Assembly (NCBI GenBank): GCA_015680685.1
Contig: MNCI01014752.1
Location: 618,600-682,599, forward strand
Origin: Gnetum montanum
Lineage: Eukaryota; Streptophyta; Gnetopsida; Gnetales; Gnetaceae
Direction: 5' to 3'
Length of the DNA: 64,000 bases
Part shown: piece by piece, positions 34,961-47,362 of the stretch
Layout: each line of letters opens with the position of its first letter
How positions within the stretch are numbered: the first letter of the stretch is position 1
The notes under the pieces: generated by a model
Database searches by the model: none
The model's input: the letters and a program-made list of their open reading frames with translations, nothing else
Told to the model about the DNA's origin: nothing
Made by a program: the position numbers and the translations under genes

Positions 34961-35940
34961 TAATGAGAGCAGTTACTCTAGCAGATATTCTAATTATCAG
35001 AGCAATTACTCTAGCAGTTTATTCTAATTATTAGAGCAGTTACTCTAGTGGTTTATTCTAATTATTAGAGTAGTTACTCTCGCAATTTATTCTAATTATT
35101 AGAGTGGTTACTCTAGCAGTTATTCTAATTATTAGATCAGTTACTCTAATTATTAGAGTAGTTGCTACCAAGCCTATAAATGCAATGCCTAGGTGCACAA
35201 TTGAAAAGAAGTCTTTTAGTAGTCAAGTAGAAAAACTCTTGTAGTCTATTTGAAAGTTAAAGTATTTTCCAAGTGCCTACAACCAGAGGTCTAAGTGTGG
35301 ATGGATCTTTATTCGAGCATTGTGTACCTAAGCACACCTTGTGTATGGCAATAAAGATGAGCTCTTTGATTCATCCTTGTAGCACTTGAGATTTGTTTTC
35401 TTACGCATTTCTTTTATTTTATTTTCTTATGCATTTATTTTATTTTATTTTATGCACTTTACATTTATGTTATTAGTACAACAATTCATTTTGATCAATT
35501 AAGAAAATCATTAAATTACACTCAGTACGATCACTTCGAGCATGCATGTAACACTTGGTAACCCAATAACGATTAGTGTTTGGTAATCCCAGTAGTGTTG
35601 CACTAGTTCAGGATGTGTACAGAAAGTGAGAATAGATGCTAGTGTTAGGATTAGTTATAACTTACTTAATGAGTAGTTAAGTTAAATTAGTTACTTAGTT
35701 ATCTCTTTCTTTCTCTATTAGCATAGGACATAAAAACATAAAAGCTATAAAAATCATATTCCTTAAGCTTACTTAACCATACAATCGTGACATTCAAGTA
35801 AGCTTGGAAATCCAACAATCAACCAACCCATCCTTATCCCACAAGGGTGCATAAGCACTTAGTCTTTGGAATTCGACCGGATCGTGTGTGAAATGCTCGT
35901 ATTCGTATGGTTGAGTGTAGGGGTACCTCGCCACTCATCA
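34961..35940 (+). repeat. 5' LTR of copy E (980 bp)
   Basis: It starts TAATGAGAGC (a TG to TA change) and ends CTCGCCACTCATCA. U3 differs from the other LTRs and holds a 33-34 bp tandem array. A TATA box lies at 35175-35180. From about 35300 onward it aligns with the other LTRs (CTTTATTCGAGC, AATAAAGATGA, CAGTACGATCACTTCGAGC). Confidence 0.92.
34966..35166 (+). repeat. U3 tandem array of palindromic 33-34 bp units
   Basis: Units start at 34966, 34999, 35033, 35067, 35101 and 35134, with a shortened last one at 35155. Each reads roughly AGAGCAGTTACTCTAGCAG then TTTATTCTAATTATT. Within units AGAGTA and TACTCT are inverted repeats. It ends about 10 bp before the TATA box. Confidence 0.9.
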
Positions 35941-35960
35941 TTGGTGCCATTGTTATGGAC
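35941..35960 (+). promoter_or_regulatory. Primer binding site of copy E
   Basis: TTGGTGCCATTGTTATGGAC directly follows the LTR. It is a decayed form of the tRNA-Asp-type site seen best in copy C. Confidence 0.78.
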
Positions 35961-36076
35961 TTAGTTGTTTGTGCACTAGCTAGAGCATAGGAAATTATTC
36001 ACATCATTAGAAAAAACCCTTAGGGTTGGTTGAGAAAATAATAAACAAGAATACATTGCACACTAAACAGACATGT

Positions 36077-37486
36077 ATGTCTCTTTCTTCGTATGAAAGC
36101 ACCTCACTGCCTAGGTCTAAAACAGGAAACAGTCGGTGGTGTAATACACATGATGTTGATCTTATAGTCCCTCAACAAGTTTGAGTGGTATATATTCATC
36201 CTGATGAGTATATACCAAACTATACCTTTATCCTCCATTATGATGAACAACTGCGTTGGTGGACTTAGAGGGTAACATAGTGTTACCTCCTGATCATTTA
36301 GTCCTAAGCATGCTTCTTCATGCTCTCACACGAATTGGCATGTCGCACTTACACGTAGAATACTTTATGCAAGACCATGACTCGAGATAATACCATCTCA
36401 CAGAGGCACAACATCAAAGGAACTTGCAATAGGATGATGAAGGTAAGTGGTCCCAGGATGCTCCACATGTCTTAAGCAAAAATTACAGTGGTGAACCTAC
36501 CTCAGGCAATTGGCCACATAACGATGTTCCTCCCCTTGAATTTGGCCAAGGGGTTGTATATAAAAACCTTCATTCCATCATTCATAACCCAAGTTCTTAT
36601 ACCCATGGGTACAAAGGGTCCAAAAAAGGAACACATACTCATGATAAAGGTGGACATTCTGATCACAATCGCTATCAAGGCCAAGACTGTAGAAGAGAAG
36701 GTAGCAGATACAATCATGGTGATGGTTCTCCTTCTTCTTCACCTTCATCATCTCCTTCATCCTCTCCTTCAGTATCTAGATGTAGTTATAAGGAAAAAGA
36801 CCATGGGATAAAGGTAGACAAAGTGGAAGTCATAGACAAAATAGCTAGGAAAGGGGATGAGGGCACTCTAGAGAGTCATGACATAGAAGAAGGAAGAGTA
36901 GGGAACAACGTAGGCATCATAGATACCATGGATGAGATGATCATGATGAACCCCTCCTCGCTACTCGAAGTATGTTGGACATAACTGAGGCTGTTAGAAT
37001 TCCAACAAGGCATTAGAAAGATAGTAGGATCAAGAGATTAGATATGAATAACATCCCACGATTTGAATGGGGATACAACACTGATCCTCAGAATCATTTA
37101 CAAGAATTCCATGATGTGTGTGCCTTATAGAACATAGAGAAAAAATGGAAAAACCTTAAGTTGTTCCCACAGACATTAGTTAAAGAAGTAGAAATTCAGT
37201 ACCAATCTTTAGAACCAGAATCCATTCATAGGTGGAGTACCATGTTAGAACTATTTAATGACAAGTACCAAATGTACTCCCAAGTTTCTAACTTTTGAAA
37301 GAAAATCCAAGTCTATAAACAAGGAGGACATGAACCCTTGGATGCTTCCATGGGTAGATACTATGCACTGTTACATTATTGTCCTAGCCATGGTTATTCA
37401 CAAAGGGATCAAATGCACCATCTTGTGGATGGGCTTAGGCATGAAACAAGAAGAACCCTTGGGACTTATGCCTAAGGGAGACTATC
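36077..37486 (+). pseudogene. gag: Gag pseudogene, first part (copy E)
   Basis: The ATG at 36077 gives MSLSSYESTSLPRSKT, aligned with the starts in C and D. It continues with YIHPDEYIPNYTFI, a Ser-rich segment with tandem TCATC/TCTCC codons (about 36720-36780), a charged segment and the capsid-like domain (about 37020-37430: LDMNNIPRFEW, FNDKYQMYSQVS). It stops at the copy D insertion; the frame resumes at 47363. Confidence 0.85.
37482..37486. repeat. Target-site duplication of copy D, left
   Basis: CTATC here and CTATC at 47363-47367 flank copy D exactly and restore gag sequence of copy E when one copy and D are removed. Confidence 0.93.
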
Positions 37487-38285
37487 TGATGAGCAGAGAG
37501 GTACCCCTATGCTCAACCATACAAATACGAGCATTTCACACATGATCCAGTCGAATTCCAAGGACTAAGTGCCTATGTGCCTTTGTGGAACAATAACGAG
37601 TTGGTTAATCGTTGTCTTCCCAAACTTACTTGTGCGTCATGGTCTTATGGTTAAGTAAGCTTGAGGCATATGATTTTTATGGCTTTTGTGTGTTTTATAT
37701 CCTGCACTAGTAAGGAGGGGGAGAGAGATAACTAAGTAACTAATCTAATTTAACTACTCATTAACTAAGTTCTAATTACTCCTAACACTAGTATCCATTC
37801 CCACTTGTCGTACACATTCTAAACTAGTGCAACGCTACTAGGATTACCAAATGCTAATCGTTACTGGGTTACCAAGTGCTACACACATGCTCGAAGTAGT
37901 TGTATTGAGTGTATTTAACTAAGAGAGTTGTAGGGTGAGAGAGATCATTAATTAACTAGGAAAGCATTAAATAATAATTAACACTAATTAATATATTCTA
38001 TATGCTGCAAGGTTTATCATAAATTTCATCTTTATTACTGTACACAAAGTGTGCTCAGGTACACAATGCTCGAATAAAGATCCATTCACTCTATGACTCC
38101 TACTACGTGCACACAAAAATAATTCTAAATCTAAAAATGGCAAGAGTTTGGCTAAGGGACTAACTTTCTAATGTGGAAACCAAGGGTGCCGCCTCTTATG
38201 TATACGCAAGGAGACAGGCCATGATATTGGGTATTTGACATCCCATGGTGATCTAATATTACGGACGCAATATCGCGATTCATCA
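37487..38285 (-). repeat. 3' LTR of copy D (799 bp)
   Basis: In plus reading it begins TGATGAGCAGAG and ends TCGCGATTCATCA, next to the PPT complement TACCCCATGAC. The TATA position has decayed to GTATACATAAG on the complement. Confidence 0.93.
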
Positions 38286-40195
38286 TACCCCATGACTAAA
38301 TGAAAAATTGTCCTCAAGTTCCTTACAAAATATTGGAAAGGTATGGGATTATTGACTGAATGACCGTTGATGGTGGAATAGGGTGATAGACTCAATGTGC
38401 CCAGTGAACGGATCAACAATACAATACATGATAGCATTAGTGTTCATGACCACAAAGGTGAACACTATACATAAATGACATCTAGCCTCATTTGGCAGCT
38501 AGAAGAGAAGGAGAGAGAGAAATAAGAAGACGTGTTATTGTTGATGCCAAGATTATGCCTTCTATTATTTATCCATACCCATGCCATGCCAAAAATCTTG
38601 CTCCTTTCATAAACTTTCCAGTTCTAGTCCATCCTGAGTGTTTCTTCTAGGCCCAATCCATTATTGTATGATCTTCATCTACATGCACAACATAGTCACA
38701 AATGAGCGAGGGTAGATAAATCACAATGCAGTTGATACCTTGCCTCAATGTAAAGCGCATTGGCTAAGTTGTGGTTATGGCAGATACTGATTCTATATTT
38801 TTAACACTAGTGACTACCTAAGGTGTAGGGGTTAGGAAAAATTGAAAATTTTTTGCCCAGACCCCCATGACTAAGAGTGAACCTCTGGTAGCGATAGGAT
38901 GGAAAAAGATAAGGAATAAGAAAGGTGGAGAAAACGTAACAATGGAAACACCAATAAAATGGATGTCATGGATGGGGATGAAACAAAAAATTGTTGATTG
39001 TAGGAAATGTTTAAGGAAAATAAGTTAACAAATGCACCAAAAAGGAATGCTAGTGGGTCCTTCCCAAAGCAGGCACATGCTTTTGATGCCCTGACAGATC
39101 CACAAACCAAAGAGTCCATAGGCTCTAGGAATGTCAATTAGAAGAAAAAGTTAAAAAATTACCCATAATAAATTACCAAGGAAAAATAATGCATTGACCA
39201 AGATACAGACTAATGATAAAATCGACAATGAGATGAAAAATGGAAAAGAAAGGTGGAGAGGAGAGAATGGAATGAAAACCCAAGAACAAGGTTGTGTAAA
39301 GTCCCTTATGTGTGTTCTATGGTTAATGTGACCAAATAGAACTAATTCCAAATCCAGGCTCAACAAACCACATTGAGTGACTTTGCATCAACACATCTGA
39401 CCAACCTATCTTCTTGAAGCAACAAGAATGCCTCTACAAAAAGACACCACCATTTCGAGGAGAGCGAGCTGGAGAACTAGGAAGTAAGAAAGGGCCTTAG
39501 TTAGAGGGAACCTTTAGGCATGGGTAACATGTCTTTCCAGTGCCATAACCAATGTGTGTAGCCCAAGTTCATTTTTGTGTCTAAGGGGTGTGCTTTGAAT
39601 TATCACTATTTGTGTTTTTTTTTGTGTTTTTTGCATGAGAACCACACCATGAAAAGACTTATTTTTATGTACTCAACTTCCGATGATTTGATGAATGGTC
39701 AGAATGGTGGAAAACCCAAGGAAAATCATCCAAGAACTCAAGATAATAGCCAGCACAAATGCATCGAATCCGCTTAAATTCACACCCTTTTCATCCTTTG
39801 AGTCCTTCCTTAGTTTGAGAAATACCCAGCCACCAATTCGTTAAAAGTTTTATTAGAGAAAGGGATTGTAGAATTCCAAGCCAAGGGAGACCATAGGATT
39901 TTATGGATGTATGAATGACGTGGACTCATTGCCTATTTAATCAAAATAACCATACCTTAATATCAAAATCATACTTCAAAGGTAAAATCCAAACATTAAC
40001 AATCAATATGATATTATTCATGCCACCATCATGAACACTTATTGGGTGATAAAAAAAATAAAGTAATCACACAAAGAAATGGTAAAAATATGAATGATGG
40101 TGTAAAAAAATAAGAAAGATTAAAGAAATGTGTAAAAAAACGTGTAAAACAAAAATGTGTAAAAAAATTTAGAAAGAACTGAGGGCCTTCAATGA
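38286..40195 (-). other. 3' untranslated region of copy D
   Basis: It contains the PPT (38286-38296), a decayed exon-like block (about 38500-38700, with acceptor-like GTGCATGTAG and ATGAAGATCAT), the middle PPT-like motif (38860-38873), the stem-loop (39586-39650) and the T-rich tract (about 40070-40170). Confidence 0.83.
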
Positions 40196-41640
40196 CTAGC
40201 AGAGGTGGCCATCTCCCCCATGACTAAGTTGGAAGGAGGAGATCCAAAATAATGAGCAAGGTTGCCCACCTACAGAGGCAGCATATGTTTTGGCTATTCT
40301 AAAATAATGGAAAGGTTTTGTTTGTTGCACATTGACTAACAATCTCTTATCTAGGCTCTCAAGTTTATATATGGTCATGGCTCCTAAAGGGAAAGTTGCA
40401 TAGATAATGTAAGGTCCTTCCCATAGTGTTTGAAATTTGGTACATTGTGACACATGTGTGGGGTTCCAGTAGAGAACCTTATCTCCTGGCTAATACTTAA
40501 CTTTCCTAATTTTCAAGTCATGACATTATTTATTAAATGCCTTGTGTAGCTCATTAGATGATAGGGCAGCTAGTCAGTTCTCATCTAGCAAGTCAAGAGT
40601 CATCAACCTTTATTTTTGTGCTAGATCAAGATTAAGGTTGAGGTCACATGTTGTGGCTAGTTTATAGAGCTTAGTTTGGATAGGGAGCATTAGAAGTTTT
40701 CCATACATTAACTTGTAGAGAGAGTAGCCTATAGGAAGTTTCCATGTGGAGTGGTATGCCCAAAGAGCATCATTCAGTTTAGTACTCCAATCTTGCCTAT
40801 ACTTGCTAATGTTTCTAGACAGTATCTTAGAAATGGTGACCTTGGCTTGATCATTTGCTTGGGGGTGGTATGGTGTAGTAAATTTGTGCTCAACCCCTAA
40901 GCATTGCATTAACTTCCAAAAATTTGCACCTGTGAAGTGTGTACCATTTTCTGAGATAAGTGCATGCAACACACCAAACTTGTTGATGACTTGTTGTTGA
41001 ACAAATCATGTAGCTGTAGATGATGTGTAATCTTTAATGATATCTACTTCAACCCATTTTGTTAAGTAGTCTACGGCAACTATGATGTAAGCTTTTCATT
41101 GGCCATTGGTGTAATGGGCCCCATGAAATCAATTCCCAAAATGTCAAAGGGTTCTAATGGTTGAATCCATTGTTGCAAACACTCCATTCAAGTAGTCATT
41201 CCCCCATCACATTGATAGCGCTCACAAGATTGGATGAATTGATGGGTGTCCTGGAACAAGGTAAGCCAATAATACCCTGCAAGCAGGATCTTGATGGTCG
41301 TTCATCTCCTAGCATTATGACCCCCACAAGGGCCCTCATGAGTGTCTTGGAGAACTCTCAGTTGATCTCTATCAGGAACACACCATTGAACCAAGCCATC
41401 GGGTCATACTTTGTAAAGTTGTCCATTGATCTCCATAAAGTACTTGGCTCTTTGAAGAAACTATTGTTTCTTCTTAAGGTCTAGCTCTTGTGGTGTTTTC
41501 TGGGTAAGGAGATAGGTAAGAATGCTACTATACCAGTTTGTCTCCATGGGTGATTGGTTATTCACTACAACAACAAAGAGGAACTCATCAAGGAAGTGAT
41601 CAAAAATTGGATACTCATCCTCTTTGTTGTCCCAGTGCAA
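40196..41640 (-). pseudogene. Integrase and linker pseudogene (copy D)
   Basis: The first catalytic Asp is in GIDFMG (about 41125). The second reads ISENGTH (Asp to Glu, in 40610-40972) and the third NDQAKVT (Lys for Glu). The C-terminal domain has CTKFQTLWEGPYIIYATF and runs on through the first PPT-like motif (encoding HGGDGHL) to a stop at 40196. This suggests that the ancestral pol ORF overlapped that motif. Confidence 0.86.
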
Positions 41641-41988
41641 TCAAGATAAATGATTGGCACCTACATTCTCAGTGCCTTTACAATCAATCATCATTAAATC
41701 AAACTCTTGTAGGATTACCAACCAGCGTATAATATAGGGGCTTACCATTGGCTTATTCATGAGGAACCGAATAGCACTATGAGTTGTGTGTATGAATAGT
41801 TTGTACCCCAATACATAGTGTCTAAATTTTTCTAGTGCAAACACTACAACCATTTCTTTTTCTGTAGTAGTGTAGTTAAGTTTTGCACTAGCTATACTTT
41901 TACTTGCATAGTGGATGTAATAAGGATGTTTCTGGTCATCTAACTGTGTAAGTATGGATCCTAAGGCATAGTTGAATGCATCAGTCAT
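41641..41988 (-). pseudogene. RNase H pseudogene (copy D)
   Basis: One open frame. MTDAFNYALG keeps the first Asp and TTTEKEMVVVFAL the Glu motif. HTTHSAIRFLMN has Thr where others have Asp, so the third acidic residue is lost. Confidence 0.87.
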
Positions 41989-42006
41989 GACATGGAATGG
42001 TTTGGA

Positions 42007-43287
42007 CTAGTCAAGAGCTTGTAGAATGGGTGTTTCTACCAACTTCTGTTTTAGAGTTTGGAAAGCTAGTTCGCATTCCCTAGTCCACTTGAAGGGTACA
42101 TCCTTTTTTTTTAACTCTACCAATGGTTTGGAAATCTTCAAAAATTTCTCTATGAATCTCCTATAGTATCCAGTGTGTTCAAGGAATGACCGAATATCTT
42201 TGATAGTCTCAGGTTGATGGGTAATTCCTTGGTTGACTTTGATTTTCTCAAGGTCTACCTCTATCCCTGCATGTGATATTTTATGCCCAAGTACTACACC
42301 TTCTTGGACCATCAAATGGATTTTTTGCCAGTTGAGCCTCAAATTTGTTTCTACACATCTTTTCAGCACCTTCTCTAATCAGTCCAAGGCTTGATCAAAG
42401 CGTGCTCCATAAGTGGAGAAGTCATCCATAAAGACTTTTACACCATTTCCTATCTACTATTGGAATATTCTTAGAACTAAGCATTGAAATGTTGTAGGGG
42501 CATTGCACAAGTCAAATGACATTTTTTTATATGCAAACATTCCCCAAGGACTAGTGAACATAGTTTTGGCTTGGTCTTCTAGGGCTATTTCTATTTGGTT
42601 GTATCCGCTATAACCATCTAGAAAACTATAATAGTGATGCCCTATGATTGTGTCTAAGACTTGGTTAACAAATGGCAATAGAAAGTGATCCTTGAATGTT
42701 GCCATGTTTAGTAGCCTAAAATCTATGCACACCCTCCATTTGCCTCCCTTTTTAGGCATGATTACTAAGGGACTAACCCATTTGCTATCAACAATGGGGT
42801 ATATGAACCCAGCATTTAGAAGCTATTCAATTTCTTCCTTTACTACTTTCTTCAACTTTGGGTTCAATCACCTATGTGGTTGTTTTCGAGGCTTCATGGA
42901 GGAGTGAGTGTAAATCCTATGCTGGCATATCCTAGGATCTATTCCGGTTAATTCTAGACATGACCAAGCGAAGGCTTTTAACCACTTATTTATTACCTTT
43001 AGCAGATGCTCTTTTTGTTGCAAAGCAAGTCTTTTGTTGATGATTATCAGTTTTCCATTCCTAAGAAATGTGTACTCCATACCAATGGGAAATGGTTTTA
43101 TCTCTAGGGGTTCTTGTTTAAATTTCTTAGGAATTTCCAACTTCCCCCAGTTGATGTTTTCTAAGTTAGGACTGGGAAGTTGGCGGTGGACTTGCTCTAA
43201 TGCATCTATGCTATCTATGTAAGCACAAGTCAAACCCTCAGTTAGTTCCATGTATATAAGCGAGTTATTTTCTTGATCAACTATCAA
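42007..43287 (-). pseudogene. Reverse transcriptase pseudogene (copy D)
   Basis: Three long segments: the tether and fingers (42868-43287), fingers-palm (42457-42759: PKKGGKWRVCIDFRLLN, FLDGYSGYNQIEIA, MSFDLCNAPTTFQC) and thumb (42007-42369: VLGHKISHAGIEVD, YYRRFIEKFLKI). Between them the catalytic box VFMDDFSTY (about 42420-42440) is intact, the only unaltered one among the copies. Stops separate the segments. Confidence 0.9.
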
Positions 43288-43305
43288 CCATTGGGTGTCT
43301 TCTTG

Positions 43306-43860
43306 TCATGTGGCTGCTACATATAGACACCTTTGTATATCAATCATTTGTGCACACTGATTGCATGCAAGCAATGTTAAACTTTGCATAACCCATGATC
43401 TCTGCACGCAATTACACCCTGTGTCACTGTATGCGATGCAGGGAACCTTCTTCTTCTTGATCTTTCCAAAATTATTTTTCTTAGATATTTCTAGGGAAAG
43501 ATCATGGATTCCTAGGTGCACATTCATAGTGCTTAGCCATGCCCTTCCCATTATGATTGGGAAGTCCCCCTTACTATTATTCACTTGAATCACTAGGAAG
43601 TCAGTTGGATACGACCATCTACAAATAGTGGTAACAATGTCCTCCACTAATCCCAAGGGAATAGTAATGGACTGGTTGGCCAACTCTAAATGGACATTGC
43701 TCTTTTTTAATAGAGGAAAGTTCTAAGCCTTATACATTTCTTGGGATATTAGGTTAACACCATAACCTAAATCCAAAAGAGCTTTGCATGGCTCATTCCC
43801 AGCAATTTATAGATATATTAGATGAGTTCCAAGATCAGAGAATTTTCTGGGAAGGTGGCT
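43306..43860 (-). pseudogene. Aspartic protease pseudogene (copy D)
   Basis: The active-site strand reads CKALLDLGYGVNLISQE (DLG). The open segment 43306-43683 follows with IPLGLVEDIVTTICRWSYP, FPIIMGRAWLSTMNV, LGIHDLSLEIS and the Cys-rich spacer CNQCAQMIDIQRCLYV. This is the best preserved protease body in the window. Confidence 0.88.
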
Positions 43861-46425
43861 AGCTTTTATCTAATCAGTAATGGCATGTGTTAACATGACC
43901 ATATGCGTTGAATGCGGTGTTAAGTTCAAAGGGGACTCTGAAGCTTTATTTGATATGAAGACGTCCAAAGACTTAGCTGCTTGGGGTTGCAAAGGCTTGG
44001 TTGGACTGTTGGTTCTAAAGAAAGATCTTTTCTTTGTACGATTGTCAGAACCAATAGTAGGTTGAGGATTAATAGCCCTTGTGAAATTGCATTACTATGG
44101 CTAAGCAGGGAGTTCACCTTGAATTGCTGGAGTAGGTGGTAATGGAGCTATTAGTGGGAGAGATGCGGTCGGATTGGAAGGATGGTATACTTGTGGAATA
44201 TCACCCCTAGGAGAGGGAGTCCTATAATACTTGTGGGCTTGGTAGTGATGTTAGGGAGTAATGTGACCAATAAAGTCACGTGGAGAGATTGGATATTGCA
44301 CGTAATATCCATATGGGTTAGCTTGCCGGTAAGGATATTGTTGCCTTGGTGGTGACATTCCCCATGATTGTGGGTGCTACCACTGTTGATGTTGCTCAAT
44401 TGATTGTGGTGGAGTTCCACTTGGATAATACGTTAAAGGTTGGTGGAACTACCTTGGGGATAAGGTAACCATCGGGATGTTTGACATTTTTTTAAACATG
44501 GATTAAGTGCATACACCCCAGACTCCTACAGATGTGAGATCACAAGGCAACATCCCTTAGGATCGTCATATTAACATATCTCATAGCCCCTATCATCGTC
44601 TGTATTTGAGTCCACAACCTATTCAATAATACCAACTTTACCCTTACCCTTGTTATGTGCTTTTTTTACTTCTCTCTTTTTCCTTTTGTCATGATCACTA
44701 CCTTGCTCTCTAGACTCCTCTACTACTTTGAGAACAGTTTAAAACCTACTATCCAGGGAGTCCCACATTTGGTCTACCTTTGCTGATACTTCCGATGCTA
44801 ACTTTTGGATAGCCAAGGTTTTCCTATTCATCATCTCTTCAAGTGGTGACTCTTCCTCATCCTTACAAAATCTTACTCCCTTCTTCTAAAGAGAAGGATC
44901 TTAGTTATATTCTTCTACGCTCTCTCTCTTTCGTAGCTCACCTTCTTCCTTAGCAACTTGCTCTAGTAGTCTGTGAATTTGATGAGACCTAAGCTTAGGT
45001 AACCTTCCTTGGGCATAAATCCCAAGGGTTCTTCTTGTTTCATGCCTAAGCCCATCTACAAGATGGTGTAGCTGATCCCGCTATGAATAACCATGGCCAA
45101 GACAACAATGTAATAGTGCATAATAACAGCCCATGGTAGCATCCAAGGGTTCAAGACTTCTTTGTTTCCATCCTTGGATTTGCTTTCATAGGTTAGACAC
45201 CTGGGAATACGTTTGGTACTTATCGTTGAATAATTCTAACATAGTACTCCACCTATGAATGGATTCTAGTTCTAAGGACCAGTACCAGCTTTCAGCATCT
45301 TTTATTAGTGTTTGTGGGAAAAAATTAAGTTTTTTCCACTCATTTTCTATGTTTTGTAAGGCACACACATCGTGAAATGCTTGTAAGTGATTTTGTGGAT
45401 CAACATTATATCCCCCTTCAAATCGTGGGATGTTATTCATGTCTAACCTCTTGATCCTACTATCGTTTTGGTTCCTTGTTGGAACTCTCACAGCCTCAAT
45501 TATGTCTAGCGTGCTTCAAGTAGCGAGTAGGTATTCATCATGATCATCTTGGTCGTAGCACCAATGGTGCCTACGTAGTTCCCTACTCTCCCTTCTTCTA
45601 TGGCGTGATTTCCTAGAGTGTCCTCGTCCTTTATCTTGGTTGTTTCATCTATGAATTTTACTTTGCTTGTCGTTATCCTCGTGATCTTTCTCTCTATGGC
45701 TACATTCAGACACTGAAGAAGAGGGTTAAGGAGACAATGAAGGTGAAGAAGAAGAAGAACTACCACCATGATGGTGCCTACTACCTTCTCTTTGGTGGTC
45801 TCTGCCTCAATCGCGATTGTAATCAGAATGCCCACCTTTGTCATGTGTCCTTGTTCCTTTTCTAGACACATTGTGACTATTGGTATTAGCACCTAGGTTG
45901 TGAATAGTAGAATGAATATTTTGATACAAAACCCCTTGGCCAAAGTTAAAGGGGAGGAACATTGTTATGTGGGTGACTACCTAAGGTAGGTTCATCACCC
46001 TTAATTTTGCTTAAAACATGGGGGGCATCCTTGGATCATTTTCCGTTCAAAGACTTATGGTGTCACTCCTACTGCAAATCCCTTTGATGTTACACCTCTA
46101 TGGGATGATAGTCTCTCAAATCATAATCCTGTGCAATGTATTCTATGTGTAAGTTTTGCATGCCTATTCGTGTGAGAGCACGAAGAAGCATACTTGGGAC
46201 TGAACGATCGGGAAGTAACACTATGTTACCTTCCAATTCATGTCAATGTACATATTCATCTTGGTGGAGAATAAAGATGAAATCAGGTATATATTCATCA
46301 GGATGAATATATACCATACAACACTATTAAGGGATTGGCAGATCAACTTCATGTGTATCCTACCGCTGATTGCTTCTTGTGTTAGTCCTAGGTGGTGAAG
46401 TACTTTTGTGCAAAGAAGAAGACAT
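43861..46425 (-). pseudogene. gag: Gag pseudogene (copy D)
   Basis: The ATG at 46425-46423 gives MSSSLHKSTSPPRTNT and the first stop comes soon after, at NQR. A charged and Ser-rich segment (45506-45892), capsid domain (45186-45491: LDMNNIPRFEGGYN, WYWSLELESIHRW, FNDKYQTYSQVS), Cys-His motif region (about 44530-44600, first Cys now Tyr) and Pro/Tyr/Gln-rich tail follow. Confidence 0.85.
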
Positions 46426-46537
46426 CTTGTCTTGTTTAGTGAGCAACATTCTATTATCTTTTTCTTAATTAACCCTAAGGGTTCGTTCCAATGATGTGAA
46501 TGATTTCCTAAGTTCTACTTAGTGCACAAACAACTAA

Positions 46538-46557
46538 GTCCCTGGCAACACTGCCAA
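46538..46557 (-). promoter_or_regulatory. Primer binding site of copy D
   Basis: The complement reads TTGGCAGTGTTGCCAGGGAC directly after the 5' LTR, a tRNA-Asp-type site. Confidence 0.78.
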
Positions 46558-47362
46558 TGATGAGCGGCGAGGTACCCCTCCGCTCAACCATACGAATATG
46601 AGCGTTTCACGCACGATCCAGTTGAATTCCAAGGACTAAGTGTCTATGCACCTTAGTGGAATAATAATGGGTTAGTTAATCGTTGTCTTCCCAAACTTAC
46701 TTGTGTGTCACGGTTATATGGTTAAGTAAGCTTGAGGAATATGATCATTATGGCTTTTTTGTGTTTTATATCCTACACTAGTAAGGAAGGGAAGAGAGAT
46801 AGCTAAGCAACTAATCTAATTTAACTACTCATTAACTAAGTTCTAATTACTTCTAACACTAGTATCCATTCACACTTGCTGTACACATCCTGAACTAGTG
46901 CAACGTTGCTGGGATTACCAAACGCTAATCATTACTAGGTTACTAAGCACTACACGCATGCTCGAAATAGTCGTACTGAGTGTATTTAACTAAGAGAGTT
47001 GCAGGGTGAGAGAGATCATTAATTAACTAGGAAATAATTAAATAATAATTAACACTAATTAATCTATTCTGTATGCTACAAGATTTATCATGAAGTTCAT
47101 CTTTATTGTCGTACACAAAGTGTGCTCAGGTACACAATGCTCGAATAAAGATCTGTTTACTCTATGGCTCCTACTGCGAGCATGCAGATATAATTCTAAC
47201 TCTTGAGGGAAAATGGCAAGATTTTGGCTAAGGGACTAACTTTATAATGTGGAAACTAAGGGCATCACCTCTTATTTATAGGCAAGGAGATAGGCCACAA
47301 CATCAGGTATCTGACATCACATGGTTGATCCAATATTGCAAATGCGATATCGCGGTTCATCA
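46558..47362 (-). repeat. 5' LTR of copy D (805 bp)
   Basis: In plus reading it begins TGATGAGCGGCG and ends GCGGTTCATCA. TATA (TATAAATA on the complement) lies at 47273-47280. The right target duplication CTATC follows at 47363-47367. Confidence 0.93.

Larger units (their letters stand above)
37487..47362 (-). mobile_element. Copy D: full-length Athila-type element nested in gag of copy E (9,876 bp)
   Basis: Both LTRs (37487-38285 and 46558-47362), PBS, gag, pol, 3' untranslated region and PPT are present on the complement. The perfect 5-bp duplication makes this the clearest insertion in the window. The RT box VFMDDFS is intact, but integrase and RNase H each have a changed catalytic residue and stops are scattered. 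Although it is the innermost insertion, its LTRs differ at roughly one base in ten over the first few hundred bases by eye, so the whole nest is old. Confidence 0.95.

Noticed and set aside
34966-35166. Regular 33-34 bp repeats resembling a CRISPR array
   Set aside because: Units are contiguous with no unique spacers, they sit in an LTR U3, and the genome is a plant. It is an LTR tandem repeat.
34961-35940. This LTR as the 5' LTR of copy B
   Set aside because: Its sequence end (CTCATCA at 35940) faces copy E's PBS and gag on the plus strand, and the ATGAG duplications place B's own 5' LTR at 54102-54937.
36488-36811. 107-codon ORF inside gag of copy E
   Set aside because: It is a shifted-frame shadow of the Ser-rich and charged gag segment.
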